Source: Pseudomonas alkylphenolica (GTDB lineage: Bacteria; Pseudomonadota; Gammaproteobacteria; Pseudomonadales; Pseudomonadaceae). From it: DNA of 64,000 bases. The notes beneath the pieces were generated by a model. It was not told the DNA's origin. It ran no database searches and saw only the letters and a program-made list of their open reading frames with translations. Positions 14,896 through 23,465 of this stretch are shown here, piece after piece (the stretch's first letter is position 1; every line of letters begins with the position of its first letter). Both the position numbers and the translations under genes were made by a program. The DNA is taken from NCBI RefSeq assembly GCF_004025535.1, contig NZ_QJRG01000049.1, positions 445,517 through 509,516 of the forward strand, read 5' to 3'.

Positions 14896-17654
14896 GTGAG
14901 CACAAAGGACAGTCGACAGCTGCATGGGCGCGGCGCTACATCGAAACCTTCGGTCTTTCCCTAGTTCCCATCGAGCCTGGTGAGAAGGGGCCGAAGGGTA
15001 ATGGCTGGAATAAGCCGGGTGGATATTTCGCCGAAGCCGCCGAAGCTGAGGCCTTCTGGCAAAAGCGCCCTAATCACAACCTTGGCGTAGTGCTCGGGCC
15101 GAGTCGTGTCTGCTCGCTCGATGTTGATGATGCGCAATGTGCCCGGCTGATCTTCAATGATCTGCTGGGAATGGACCTGGACGCACTTGCGGATACCTAC
15201 CCGACGTCGGTGGGCAACCCTGCTCGCTTCCGGATCATGTTTCGCATGCCGGACGGTGTTGAGCTGAGTTGGCATCCGCTGAACTGGCCAAGCCAGGCGG
15301 ACCCCGACGGCTCGATTCACAAGGCGCTCATGGCTCAGGTGAAATCCGCCAAGGACGCAGGGGATACCAGCAGGGAGGCCGCGTTGCGTATGGCTGCCGA
15401 ACCCTTCAAAAAGATCCCGGTGTTCGAGCTGCGTGCAGGGTTGGTGCAGGATGTGCTGCCTCCCTCCATTCATCCTGGTACTGGGAAGCCTTACACTTGG
15501 CGAACCCCTCCATCGGCGGATGGGTTGCCAGAACTACCTCCTGAGTTGCTGGCCATTTGGCAAGCTTGGGACGAGTTCAAGTTGAAGGCCGAGGCGGTCT
15601 GCCCTTGGCAGCCCAAATCGGCACCGGCTCTGCGGTCCGCTCTGGCCAAGGTTCGTCCTGTCTCTGGGCGCTCTGGTTCTTCACTGCCAGAGGTGATTTC
15701 TCAATTCAATGACAGCCACGATATTGCGTCATTGATCGAGGCGCATGGCTACGAGCGCAAGGGCGATAAATGGCTTTGCCCACAGAGCAGCAGTGGTGAC
15801 CCTGGCGTGACTATCGGTGAGGGTAAGCTCTACTCGCACCATAGCTCTGACCCACTGGCCAACGGCCACAAGAACGATGCGTTCGACGTGTTCTGCATCT
15901 TGGTGCACAACGGTGATCAGAAGGCCGCCACCAAGGCTGCCGCGCAAATCCTCGGTATCGACGCGAAGTCCCGAGCACCATCGCCGCCACCGTTGGGTGA
16001 GCTTCCCCGTACCCCATCCGTGATCGAGCAGGCCGAACAACCTCTAGCGGTCAGCGGCGATCTGGATCAGCTTCCCCGCACCCCATCGGGAATGGGTGCT
16101 GCCAGCCCGGCCGGCTCCTGCGACACCGGGGGCGCGGGGGGTGAAGCCCTGGACATTGAGCACGCGATGCGCCGTTTCGCGCTGGTCGAGGGCACCACTC
16201 AGGTGTGGGATATGGATAAGGCGCGGCTGATGAAGCGCTCCGGATTCGAAGCCCTGGTCGGTAAGGCTCTGGCAAAGGAGTGGATGGAGCACATCAAGAA
16301 GAAGTTGGTGGCCGCTGAGCAGGTGCAGGAGTTTGAGCAAGCGCGGCGCATGTCCACCAAAAAGGGCGGGGCATTGAAGCTCGAACCCATCGAGCGTTAC
16401 GTCTACATCGACGGGACCAAGGATGTATGGGACCGCGAGAAGAAGCGGCGAATCGCCGAGGGTGCCGTCAAGATGGCCCTCGGCGATGCTTACTCGCTTT
16501 GGCTGAACAGCCCGAGTCGGCGGGTGGTGGATGTGGATCACATCGTGTTCGATCCAACCATGTCCAAGGACCCCAGCACCTACATCAATACGTTTGAGGG
16601 TTTGCCCCTGGAGCCGATACGGGATGACGCCGCGTGCGAAAACCTGAGGTGGCTGATCTCATTCCTGTGCAACCACAATTCCGAAGCGTTGGACTGGCTG
16701 TTGAAGTGGCTTGCGTTCCCCCTGCAGCACATGGGCGCCAAGATGGATACAGCGGTGCTGTTTCACTCGACAATGGAGGGCTCAGGCAAAAGCCTGTTGT
16801 TCTCCGACGTCCTTGGTGAGTTGTATGGCCAGTATGCGGCCACGGTAGGACAGTCACAGTTAGAAGGCAGCTTCAACGCCTGGCAGAGCCGCAAGCTATG
16901 GGCAGTATTCGAAGAAGTTGTCAGCCGTGATCAGCGTTACAACCAGGTCGGCAAGATCAAGCACATGATCACTGGCAAGACCGTACGTATGGAATCGAAG
17001 TTCATCAATGGCTGGGAAGAAGCCAACCACATGAACGCTGCATTCCTTAGCAACGAGATCATGCCTTGGCCGATCAGTGAAGATGACCGGCGCATGCTGG
17101 TGATGTGGCCCCTGGAGACATTGCCGGTCGAGCGCCAGAAAGCAATTGGCCGTGAGCTTCAGAGCGGCGGTGTTGCAGCGCTTTACGGCTGGCTCTTGAG
17201 CATTGAGTTGGGTGAATTCAATCAGCGCACCCGGCCGCCGAAGACTGAGGCTCGTCAGCGCCTGGTGGCCCTCAGTCGCACCGCGTGGCAAACCTTCCTG
17301 CACCTTTGGCGCATCGGTGAGCTTGGGCATGGCCTGTGGGGAAGCTGCCTGTCGACGGACGTGTATGCCATGTTTCTTGAGTGGTGTTCGCGCAACAGGG
17401 AGCACTCAATGAGTCAGACGAAGTTCTCATTGATGATCAGCGCGACGGTGGAGAAGACGCGGGCGATCCCTTGGACTGATGGCAACAACCGGCGATTCGC
17501 GGCGTTCTTCTTCCCACCCGATGGCGATCCTTCCCTGCCCCCATCCACAAAGTCGGCCGAGCTGGGCGCGTGCGTCGTTGAGTGGCGGGCTAGGGCAAAG
17601 CTTGCGGGTTGGAATGTCGACGGCTGGGACCATGTGAAGGGGCTAGCAGCATGA
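14892..17654 (+). CDS. Phage primase-helicase (bifunctional primase/polymerase N-terminus, DUF5906-like helicase)
   Basis: A 920-aa replication protein. Residues 1 to about 200 are a prim-pol-type domain (LGVVLGPSRVCSLDVDDAQC with the acidic pair). A middle zinc-less linker follows, and the C-terminal half is an SF3-like helicase of the DUF5906 type with Walker A (STMEGSGKSLLF), a VFEEVVSRDQ acidic motif and FLSNE. The start at 14892 overlaps the TraR-like stop. It should prime and unwind phage DNA at the origin. Iteron-like repeats follow directly downstream (17670-17938). Confidence 0.87.
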   Translation: MSEHKGQSTAAWARRYIETFGLSLVPIEPGEKGPKGNGWNKPGGYFAEAAEAEAFWQKRPNHNLGVVLGPSRVCSLDVDDAQCARLIFNDLLGMDLDALADTYPTSVGNPARFRIMFRMPDGVELSWHPLNWPSQADPDGSIHKALMAQVKSAKDAGDTSREAALRMAAEPFKKIPVFELRAGLVQDVLPPSIHPGTGKPYTWRTPPSADGLPELPPELLAIWQAWDEFKLKAEAVCPWQPKSAPALRSALAKVRPVSGRSGSSLPEVISQFNDSHDIASLIEAHGYERKGDKWLCPQSSSGDPGVTIGEGKLYSHHSSDPLANGHKNDAFDVFCILVHNGDQKAATKAAAQILGIDAKSRAPSPPPLGELPRTPSVIEQAEQPLAVSGDLDQLPRTPSGMGAASPAGSCDTGGAGGEALDIEHAMRRFALVEGTTQVWDMDKARLMKRSGFEALVGKALAKEWMEHIKKKLVAAEQVQEFEQARRMSTKKGGALKLEPIERYVYIDGTKDVWDREKKRRIAEGAVKMALGDAYSLWLNSPSRRVVDVDHIVFDPTMSKDPSTYINTFEGLPLEPIRDDAACENLRWLISFLCNHNSEALDWLLKWLAFPLQHMGAKMDTAVLFHSTMEGSGKSLLFSDVLGELYGQYAATVGQSQLEGSFNAWQSRKLWAVFEEVVSRDQRYNQVGKIKHMITGKTVRMESKFINGWEEANHMNAAFLSNEIMPWPISEDDRRMLVMWPLETLPVERQKAIGRELQSGGVAALYGWLLSIELGEFNQRTRPPKTEARQRLVALSRTAWQTFLHLWRIGELGHGLWGSCLSTDVYAMFLEWCSRNREHSMSQTKFSLMISATVEKTRAIPWTDGNNRRFAAFFFPPDGDPSLPPSTKSAELGACVVEWRARAKLAGWNVDGWDHVKGLAA

Positions 17655-17983
17655 GTGCGACCAATAGCGTGTTGGGTGTGTTGGGTTTGTGTCGGGTTGC
17701 TTTTCGAGGGGCAACACACGTTCGGGCGGCGGATTTAGGGGCTTTGCGGTGGTCCGTGGTGGGTGTGTTGGGTTTGTCATCGCGCACGCGCAGGCGCGCA
17801 ACTTTTATTGGCATCCATCAGGAGCAAAATAAAACCCATGCGAACCCTAAAAAACTCAACAAACCCAACACACTCAACTCAAATAGGTTTAAAGCTTTGA
17901 ATTTATTGGGTTTTACCTGTGTTGGGTTTGTGTTGGGTAGTTGGATTGTGTGTCGGGTAGTGGTTTTCGGAGGGATGCGGTGA
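17651..17983 (+). CDS. Doubtful ORF over iteron-like repeats
   Basis: A 110-aa frame starting with ATG at 17651 in ATGA overlap with the primase stop and ending in TGATG overlap with the next gene. The coupling favours a real gene. However, the protein is made largely of translated repeats (SVLGVLGLCRV, SVVGVLGLSSR, LNKPNTLNSN) and has no recognisable domain. I keep it at low confidence; the DNA may matter more than the product. Confidence 0.35.
   Translation: MSATNSVLGVLGLCRVAFRGATHVRAADLGALRWSVVGVLGLSSRTRRRATFIGIHQEQNKTHANPKKLNKPNTLNSNRFKALNLLGFTCVGFVLGSWIVCRVVVFGGMR
17670..17938. repeat. Iteron-like TGTTGGGTTTGT cluster, candidate phage replication origin
   Basis: The 12-mer TGTTGGGTTTGT occurs at 17679-17690, 17766-17777 and 17920-17931, and inverted at 17859-17870. 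The short form TGTTGGGT recurs at 17670-17677 and 17931-17938. Between the inverted copies lies an AT-rich stretch (17871-17915). Direct repeats plus an AT-rich unwinding region immediately after the primase-helicase gene are the usual make-up of a phage origin. Confidence 0.55.
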
Positions 17984-18480
17984 TGATTGCGGACATCGAA
18001 GACTTGGAGCTGGCTGAGCGCCTGGTGATGATTGAGGGCCTGATGCGGCATTGGGCCGAGCAGCGCGCCCGGCTAGGCCTAGAGGCCGGGCTGGGCAGTC
18101 AAATGGGCAGCATCATGGAGTGGAAGGGCGTAGCGCCGAGGGGTGGCGTGTCGGGAGCGCGGATCTTGCTGGGTGGGGCTGGTCTGGATCACTCTGCTGC
18201 AGAAGTTGACGCCGCTGTTGCTGAGCTAGGGCGTCGAGACAAGCGCGGTGCGGTCTTGTCTACGCTGGCTGAATTCCGTTACCTCCATGGCGCGCCGGTG
18301 CGGGAACAAATGCGTGTCGTTGGCCTGGCAGAAGATGCTGATCGGACTTACCGAAATTGGGTCAAGGCCCTGCATCTTCAGGTGCTGGCGTTGTTGATTG
18401 CGCGCTCGGGGCCCAACAGGCGCCATACCGTTCGTCGGTTCACAATGCGCCGAGAGTGCGCCAAGGGTGCGTCGAAGTAG
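17983..18480 (+). CDS. Unknown protein in the position of a late antiterminator (Q)
   Basis: A 165-aa, mostly helical, basic C-terminal protein (RRHTVRRFTMRRECAK) with no family I can name. It is the last gene of the rightward early operon and is followed by two intrinsic terminators and then the holin. That is the place of gene Q in lambdoid phages. The start at 17983 overlaps the previous stop. The Q-like role is inferred from position only. Confidence 0.55.
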   Translation: MIADIEDLELAERLVMIEGLMRHWAEQRARLGLEAGLGSQMGSIMEWKGVAPRGGVSGARILLGGAGLDHSAAEVDAAVAELGRRDKRGAVLSTLAEFRYLHGAPVREQMRVVGLAEDADRTYRNWVKALHLQVLALLIARSGPNRRHTVRRFTMRRECAKGASK

Positions 18481-18495
18481 CGTCAAGGTGACGTA

Positions 18496-18521
18496 CCGAA
18501 AACTGCCCCTTTTCGGTTTTT
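18496..18521 (+). terminator. Intrinsic terminator after the Q-position gene
   Basis: CCGAAAA (18496-18502), a 7-nt loop and TTTTCGG (18510-18516) form a perfect stem followed by TTTTT. It ends early transcription 16 bp after the stop codon, or is the tR'-like target of late antitermination. Confidence 0.75.
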
Positions 18522-18621
18522 CCGGTGGCCTGTAAAAAGGCACCACGATATCAAAGGTGCGCTTAGGCGCTTCCCCCACAAGCACTTAGCTATGCAACCG
18601 CCGATTTGTCGGCGCATCGAG

Positions 18622-18650
18622 AACCCTGCCAGTTGGCGGGGTTTTCTGTT
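18622..18650 (+). terminator. Second intrinsic terminator upstream of holin
   Basis: AACCCTGCC (18622-18630), AGTT and GGCGGGGTT (18635-18643), with one mismatch or wobble, followed by TTTCT. It stands in the 200-bp leader before the holin gene, the probable late-promoter region. Confidence 0.65.
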
Positions 18651-18680
18651 TCTGGCGACGTGCAATGCCATGAGGCTTAC

Positions 18681-19028
18681 ATGAACAGCGAGCAGCAAGC
18701 TTTGGTTGAGATGCCGATCTGGATGGTGGTTATCGCCGCCCTGGTTGGCGGGGTGTCTGGTGAGATGTGGCGAGCAGATAAGGCGGGCGTCCATGGCTGG
18801 GCGTTGGTGCGCAGGATCGTCTTGCGCTCGGGTGCCTGCATCGTGTGTGGGCTCTCAACCATCATGCTGCTCTACTCCGCTGGCCTGTCGATCTGGTCGG
18901 CAGGCGCGTTCGGTTGTCTGACCGCGATGGCCGGTGCCGACGTGGCGATCGGGTTGTACGAACGCTGGGCAGCCAAGCGCTTGGGCGTCTGCGAAGTGCC
19001 GCCATCGAATGGCGGCGCAGGTCAGTGA
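18681..19028 (+). CDS. Phage holin
   Basis: A 115-aa inner-membrane protein with about three hydrophobic segments (IWMVVIAALVGGVSG, ACIVCGLSTIMLLYSAGL, SIWSAGAFGCLTAMAGADVAIG). It belongs to a holin family common in Pseudomonas prophages, which sets lysis time by opening the membrane to endolysin. The start at 18681 (MNSEQQALVEM) follows the leader terminator. It is placed before the head genes, away from the endolysin and spanins at 40.3-41.4 kb, as in related prophages. Confidence 0.8.
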   Translation: MNSEQQALVEMPIWMVVIAALVGGVSGEMWRADKAGVHGWALVRRIVLRSGACIVCGLSTIMLLYSAGLSIWSAGAFGCLTAMAGADVAIGLYERWAAKRLGVCEVPPSNGGAGQ

Positions 19029-19170
19029 CCCGGGTGGGGTGGGGGTGGGGGTGGGACCGACGGTTTTTTGGGTCCTCCCCCTGGCCCGCCCCCTACACGG
19101 GTACGGAGACTCGCGGATTCTCTGCAGCTGAGGTTGGCGCAGGGATGTCCGTCTTTTCAAGGACTTAGCG
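19029..19170. other. G-tract region upstream of terminase, cos candidate
   Basis: This gap before the Nu1-like gene has five G-runs within 24 bases (19032-19034, 19036-19039, 19041-19045, 19047-19051, 19053-19055), a T6 run, and a C-rich counterpart (GGTCCTCCCC, GGCCCGCCCCC). In lambda the cos site lies just before Nu1, so the packaging site is expected here. The nicking position cannot be read from one sequence. Confidence 0.4.
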
Positions 19171-19695
19171 ATGGGCAAGATAGTCAGCAAGGTTGAGCTG
19201 GCCGAAATCGTTGGCCGTGATGAACGCACTCTGAGCCGTTGGCAGAACGACGGCATGCCCGTCATCGAGTTCGGCTCAGGGCGCGGCAACGAAAACCAGT
19301 ACGACACCCAGGCGGTGCTCCAGTGGCTTATCCAGCAAGCCGCTTTGAACGGCAAGAAGGAATCGACTCGGGATCGCCTGGACCGGATCCGGGGCGACCG
19401 CGAAGAGCTGGCGCTGGCCAAAGAACTTGATGAAGTCGTCGTGGCGACGGACATGGTCGAACGGTTTGAAGCTGTGATCACTGCCGCCAAGGTCGAGCTG
19501 CTGAACACCTATCCTGATGAGTTGGCGGCAACCCTGTCGGCTCGCTATGGCATCGAAGTAGATGACCAACTGATCCGGGATCCCATCGAAACAATTCTGA
19601 GGAGGCTGTCCGCGTATGACGAGGACGATGCTGAGCCAGCTTGGGATCCTGACGAACAGGACGACCAGGGGGGCTCTGAAGAAGACGGCGATTAA
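19171..19695 (+). CDS. Terminase small subunit (lambda Nu1 type)
   Basis: A 174-aa DNA-packaging protein. The N-terminal winged helix (VSKVELAEIVGRDERTLSRWQNDG) recognises the packaging site, a central coiled region (RLDRIRGDREELALAKEL) mediates assembly, and the acidic tail contacts the large subunit. The length is close to lambda Nu1 (181 aa). The large-subunit start lies inside its 3' end. Confidence 0.9.
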   Translation: MGKIVSKVELAEIVGRDERTLSRWQNDGMPVIEFGSGRGNENQYDTQAVLQWLIQQAALNGKKESTRDRLDRIRGDREELALAKELDEVVVATDMVERFEAVITAAKVELLNTYPDELAATLSARYGIEVDDQLIRDPIETILRRLSAYDEDDAEPAWDPDEQDDQGGSEEDGD

Positions 19696-21625
19696 GGCGC
19701 TGCGCCGGGCATGCCGTAAATGGGCGCCACCCCCGCGTATGACCATTATCGAATGGGCGGACAAGTTCCGCTGGCTGGCACCGGAGGAGGCGGCCCGTCC
19801 TGGTAAATACCGCTTCGAAGTCACCCCACATCTCATCTGGCCGGGGAACCCGCTGGAAGCGTTGGATGATCCAGCAGTGGGCGAGATTGTCGGGCGCAAG
19901 TCGGCGCAGGTGGCCTGGACGTCGGGTGTGATGGGGAACGCCATTGGCAAGTGGATTGATCTTGACCCCTCGCCGATTTTGATCCTGTTTCCAAAGGCTG
20001 AAGCCGCCAAGCAGTACGTGGCCGAGAAGCTCGAACCAATGATTGAGGCGACGCCACGGCTTCGCAAGAAGGTCGATCTGCGTAGCCGCAAGCTGCAGCA
20101 GCGACAGGACTTCAAGCGATTTCCTGGTGGCTTCCTCAAAATGGTTGGCTCGAACAGCCCGGCGAGCGTGAAGTCCACGCCCGTGCCACGTGTGGCGGTG
20201 GAAGAGCCAGATGACTGCAACCTGAACCTGCGCGGACAGGGCGACAGCATCAAGCTGGCCAAGGAGCGCCTGAAAACCTTCCGCCGCTCCAAAATTATCA
20301 TTGGTGGCACCCCAACCATCAAAGGCTTGTCGGCCATTGATGCTGAGCTGGAACTATCGGACAAGCGCGTTGGCATGGTGCCGTGCCACGAGTGCGGCCA
20401 GGCCCATGCTCTGAGCTTCGACAACCTGCACTGCGATGAGGACCCGGGCTACTTCCATGAGGTCTATGGTAAGCGTCGCCCAGAGACGACGTTCTATTGC
20501 TGCCCGCATTGCGGCGCGATCTGGGATGACAACCAGAAGAATGCCAACTTGAAGCACGGCCGCTGGGAAGCTACCGCCGAGTTTCGTGGTATCGCCGGTT
20601 ACATTCTCAACGAGCTGTATGCCACCTTCTGGGGCTCGCGCTTCGAGGTGCTGATGGAGAAGAAGCTGCAGGCTGAGCATGCGGCTTCGCAGGGCAACAT
20701 CGGCCCAATGATCGCCTTCACCAACAGCTCAATGGGTGAGAGCTACGAGTACAAGAGCAACGCACCCAAAACCGACGAACTGGAGAAGCGCGCCGAGCCC
20801 TATGCCGAGCTGACAGCACCCAAGGGCGTGTTGTTGGTGACGGTCGGTGTGGACGTGCAGGGTGATCGACTCGCCGTGGTCATCGTTGGCTGGGGTAGAG
20901 GTGAGGAGTCCTGGCGATTGTACTGGGGCGAGTTGGAGGGCAACCCGATTGACCCCCACGATCCGGTGTGGACTGAGCTGGACAAGATCGTTTCCAAGCC
21001 GATTCCCACCGAGGGCGGTGCACAGATCGCCGTGTCGGCCGTCAGCATCGACAGTTCCGATGGCAACACCAGCGATGCGGTGTACACCTACGTGCGGGAC
21101 CGGCAGCGCTTCAACTTCATGGCCATCAAGGGCGCGTCCGTTGACAGCCGTGACCGGGAGATTTTCACCAAGCCCGCCCAGTCGGCAGACACCAGCCAGG
21201 ACAACACCAAGGCTGCCAAATATGGTCTGCGGGTCTTCATCATCGGCACCCACAAGGCCAAGACGCTTATCGATGGCCGCATGCGGCTCAAGGGCTCCGG
21301 TCCAGGTCGCATGCACTGGTACAGCGAGATCCGTGCTGACTACTACGAGCAGGTGACCAACGAGGTGCTGGCGCCGCATCCACGACAGCCAAGCAAGATG
21401 GTCTGGCAGAAAAAGGCTGGGCGCCGTAACGAAGCGCTGGACTGCGAGGTGTACGCCTTGCATGCGGCCCGCAGCCTGAAGACGCACCTGTTGCGGGATC
21501 AAGAGTGGGACCAGCTGGAGCAGCAACTGTTGCAGCCAACCCTTTTCAACACTGAGCAGGCGGTAGCGCCGGTACCTCGCCGCGCAGTCACTCGCGGGCG
21601 TGGTACTCGGAGTCGCGTCGGCTAA
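19616..21625 (+). CDS. Terminase large subunit (lambda gpA type)
   Basis: A 669-aa packaging motor and nuclease of the gpA family (lambda gpA is 641 aa). The N-terminal ATPase carries the GRKSAQVAWTSG motif that replaces a standard Walker A and the acidic VEEPDDCN region. A zinc-like CHECGQAH/CCPHCG pair follows, then the C-terminal nuclease region (DVQGDRL, SIDSSDGNTSD). It overlaps the small subunit by 80 bp in another frame; a slightly later start (19628) is possible. Confidence 0.93.
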   Translation: MTRTMLSQLGILTNRTTRGALKKTAIKALRRACRKWAPPPRMTIIEWADKFRWLAPEEAARPGKYRFEVTPHLIWPGNPLEALDDPAVGEIVGRKSAQVAWTSGVMGNAIGKWIDLDPSPILILFPKAEAAKQYVAEKLEPMIEATPRLRKKVDLRSRKLQQRQDFKRFPGGFLKMVGSNSPASVKSTPVPRVAVEEPDDCNLNLRGQGDSIKLAKERLKTFRRSKIIIGGTPTIKGLSAIDAELELSDKRVGMVPCHECGQAHALSFDNLHCDEDPGYFHEVYGKRRPETTFYCCPHCGAIWDDNQKNANLKHGRWEATAEFRGIAGYILNELYATFWGSRFEVLMEKKLQAEHAASQGNIGPMIAFTNSSMGESYEYKSNAPKTDELEKRAEPYAELTAPKGVLLVTVGVDVQGDRLAVVIVGWGRGEESWRLYWGELEGNPIDPHDPVWTELDKIVSKPIPTEGGAQIAVSAVSIDSSDGNTSDAVYTYVRDRQRFNFMAIKGASVDSRDREIFTKPAQSADTSQDNTKAAKYGLRVFIIGTHKAKTLIDGRMRLKGSGPGRMHWYSEIRADYYEQVTNEVLAPHPRQPSKMVWQKKAGRRNEALDCEVYALHAARSLKTHLLRDQEWDQLEQQLLQPTLFNTEQAVAPVPRRAVTRGRGTRSRVG

Positions 21626-21637
21626 TCGAGGTTCACC

Positions 21638-21853
21638 ATGACAGATGCACAACAACGCCTGCAGGAAGTCCGGGCGGCGATCTCGGCCGTTCTGAAAAAC
21701 GGTCAGCGTCTGCGCCGAGCGGATCGCGAAGTCCAAATGGCTGAGCTCAACAGCTTGCGCCTTCTGGAGAAACAGTATGCCCAGGAAGTAGCTGCTGAGC
21801 AGGCTGCACTTCAGGGCCGTGGCCGCAATCGCGTTTCGTATGTGGGGATTTGA
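21638..21853 (+). CDS. Head-tail connector gpW
   Basis: A 71-aa protein with the alpha/beta pattern of lambda gpW (68 aa), which sits on the portal after packaging and is needed for FII attachment. Helical MTDAQQRLQEVRAAISAVL is followed by a short hairpin and a basic helix. It lies between terminase and portal, as in lambda. GAGG precedes the ATG. Confidence 0.85.
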   Translation: MTDAQQRLQEVRAAISAVLKNGQRLRRADREVQMAELNSLRLLEKQYAQEVAAEQAALQGRGRNRVSYVGI

Positions 21854-21855
21854 CC

Positions 21856-23463
21856 ATGTGGCCATTCCGTAAACCGGAGGGCGCTGCCGATATGCTGATG
21901 CGTGAGGCCATCAGGGCGGCCAAGGCTGCGTCTGGCAACCAGCAGATCGTCGCCCAGGGCGGCGGGGGCGGCGTTGAAACCCGCTGGCGCGGGGCTTCTC
22001 GCATGCTGCGCAGCATGGCCAGCTGGCTTCCTGGCCTTGGCAGTCCACGGCGCGACTTCAACCAGAGCGAGCGGCGCATGCTGGTCGCTCGATCCCGCGA
22101 CGCCATGCGCAATCACTTGATTGCCCGTGCGGCTATCACCCGGCTTCGCACCAACGTTGTGGGCACTGGCCTGGTCTGCCGGGCCCAAGTCGATCATGCG
22201 GCGCTTGGCATCAGCGAAGAAGCGGCGGACGACTTGAACGGTGAGCTCGATCGCCTTTGGTCGCTGTACGCCGACGACCCCCGCGAGTGTGATGCTGAAG
22301 CCACGCTTAACCACTACCAGCTCCAGGCACTTGTGCTGGTCTCTTCGCTGGTGGCGGGTGACGTGCTGGTCGCGAGCCCAGATCAGGAGCGTCCAGGTTG
22401 CATCTTTAGTACGCGCCTGCAGCTGATCGAGTCGGATCGGGTCAGCAACCCGGCGGGCGGCTTGGACCGCGTTGACCTGGTCGACGGCGTCGAGTTTGAC
22501 GCGCTGGGGGCTCCGGTGGCGTATCACGTCTGTACTGGCTATCCAGGCGAGCACCTGGCAGGAAAGTCACTGAGCTGGGAGCGCCTGACAGCGTTTGGTG
22601 CCGAGACGGGTCGGCGGCGCGTGTTGCACGTCCTGGCGGACAAAGAGAGGCCCGGCCAGAAGCGCGGTATGCCATATCTGGCGCCGGTGCTGGAGCCGTT
22701 GCAGAAGCTGGAGCGCTACGCCAGTGCCGAGCTAATGGCCGCTGTGATCTCGGCCATGTTCACGGTGTTTATCAAGAAAAGTTCTGACTTCCAGCAAGGC
22801 AACTTGCCAATGAGTGCCCTGGCTGAAGAACGTCCAGATGGTGACGACACTGGCGATGGTGAGCTGACCCTGGGTGAGGGTGCGGTGGTTGATCTTGGCG
22901 TTGGTGAAGAGCCGGTGGTGGCTAACCCTGGTCGACCGAATGCCCAGTTCGATCCGTTCTTCACTGCCGTGGTGAAAGAGATCGGCGCTGCCCTGGAGCT
23001 GCCGCTGGAGGAGTTGCTACTGCACTACAGCAGCAGTTACAGCGCTGCCCGGGCCGCGATGCTACAGGCGTGGCGTTTCTACAGCCTGCGCCGCTGGTGG
23101 CTGGCCTGTGACTTCTGCCAACCCAGCCGCGAACTGGTCATCGATGAGGCAGTTGCCAGGGGCTTGATCGATCTACCTGGTTACGGGGACCCAGCCAAAC
23201 GCAAGGCGTATTGCCAGGCAATCTGGATCGGTCCGGCCCGTGGTGCCATCGATGAGCTGAAGGAGGCTAATGCCGCCGGTAAGCGCATCGAAATAGGGGT
23301 GAGCAACGAGACCCTTGAAACGGCGGCGATGACTGGCGAGCCCTGGCAGCAGGTGTTCCGTCAGCGCGTGCGTGAGGTCGATCAGCGCCGTAAGCACAAC
23401 CTGCAGGCCCTCCCCAAGAGCGGGCTTGAAAGTCCGCCTGACCCCAAATCTGAAGAGGAATAA
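21856..23463 (+). CDS. Portal protein (lambda gpB type)
   Basis: A 535-aa lambda-family portal (lambda gpB is 533 aa), the dodecameric ring through which DNA enters. Recognisable stretches are NHLIARAAITRLRTNVVGTG, LVASPDQERPG, GMPYLAPVLEPLQKLERY and YSSSYSAARAAMLQAW near the clip/wing. The ATG at 21856 is used. The C-terminal tail is hydrophilic, and the next gene starts 2 bp after the stop. Confidence 0.93.
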   Translation: MWPFRKPEGAADMLMREAIRAAKAASGNQQIVAQGGGGGVETRWRGASRMLRSMASWLPGLGSPRRDFNQSERRMLVARSRDAMRNHLIARAAITRLRTNVVGTGLVCRAQVDHAALGISEEAADDLNGELDRLWSLYADDPRECDAEATLNHYQLQALVLVSSLVAGDVLVASPDQERPGCIFSTRLQLIESDRVSNPAGGLDRVDLVDGVEFDALGAPVAYHVCTGYPGEHLAGKSLSWERLTAFGAETGRRRVLHVLADKERPGQKRGMPYLAPVLEPLQKLERYASAELMAAVISAMFTVFIKKSSDFQQGNLPMSALAEERPDGDDTGDGELTLGEGAVVDLGVGEEPVVANPGRPNAQFDPFFTAVVKEIGAALELPLEELLLHYSSSYSAARAAMLQAWRFYSLRRWWLACDFCQPSRELVIDEAVARGLIDLPGYGDPAKRKAYCQAIWIGPARGAIDELKEANAAGKRIEIGVSNETLETAAMTGEPWQQVFRQRVREVDQRRKHNLQALPKSGLESPPDPKSEEE

Positions 23464-23465
23464 GC

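Noticed and set aside
17590..17814. Reverse-strand ORF over the iteron repeats
   Set aside because: It is the complement of the repeats and of the primase end, with no start signal and low-complexity composition.
18568..18586. Fourth copy of the hairpin-loop motif (CTTCCCCCACAAGCACTT)
   Set aside because: It resembles the loop at 14001-14019 but lacks the full TCTCACCACA and has no clear flanking stem; kept out of the motif set.
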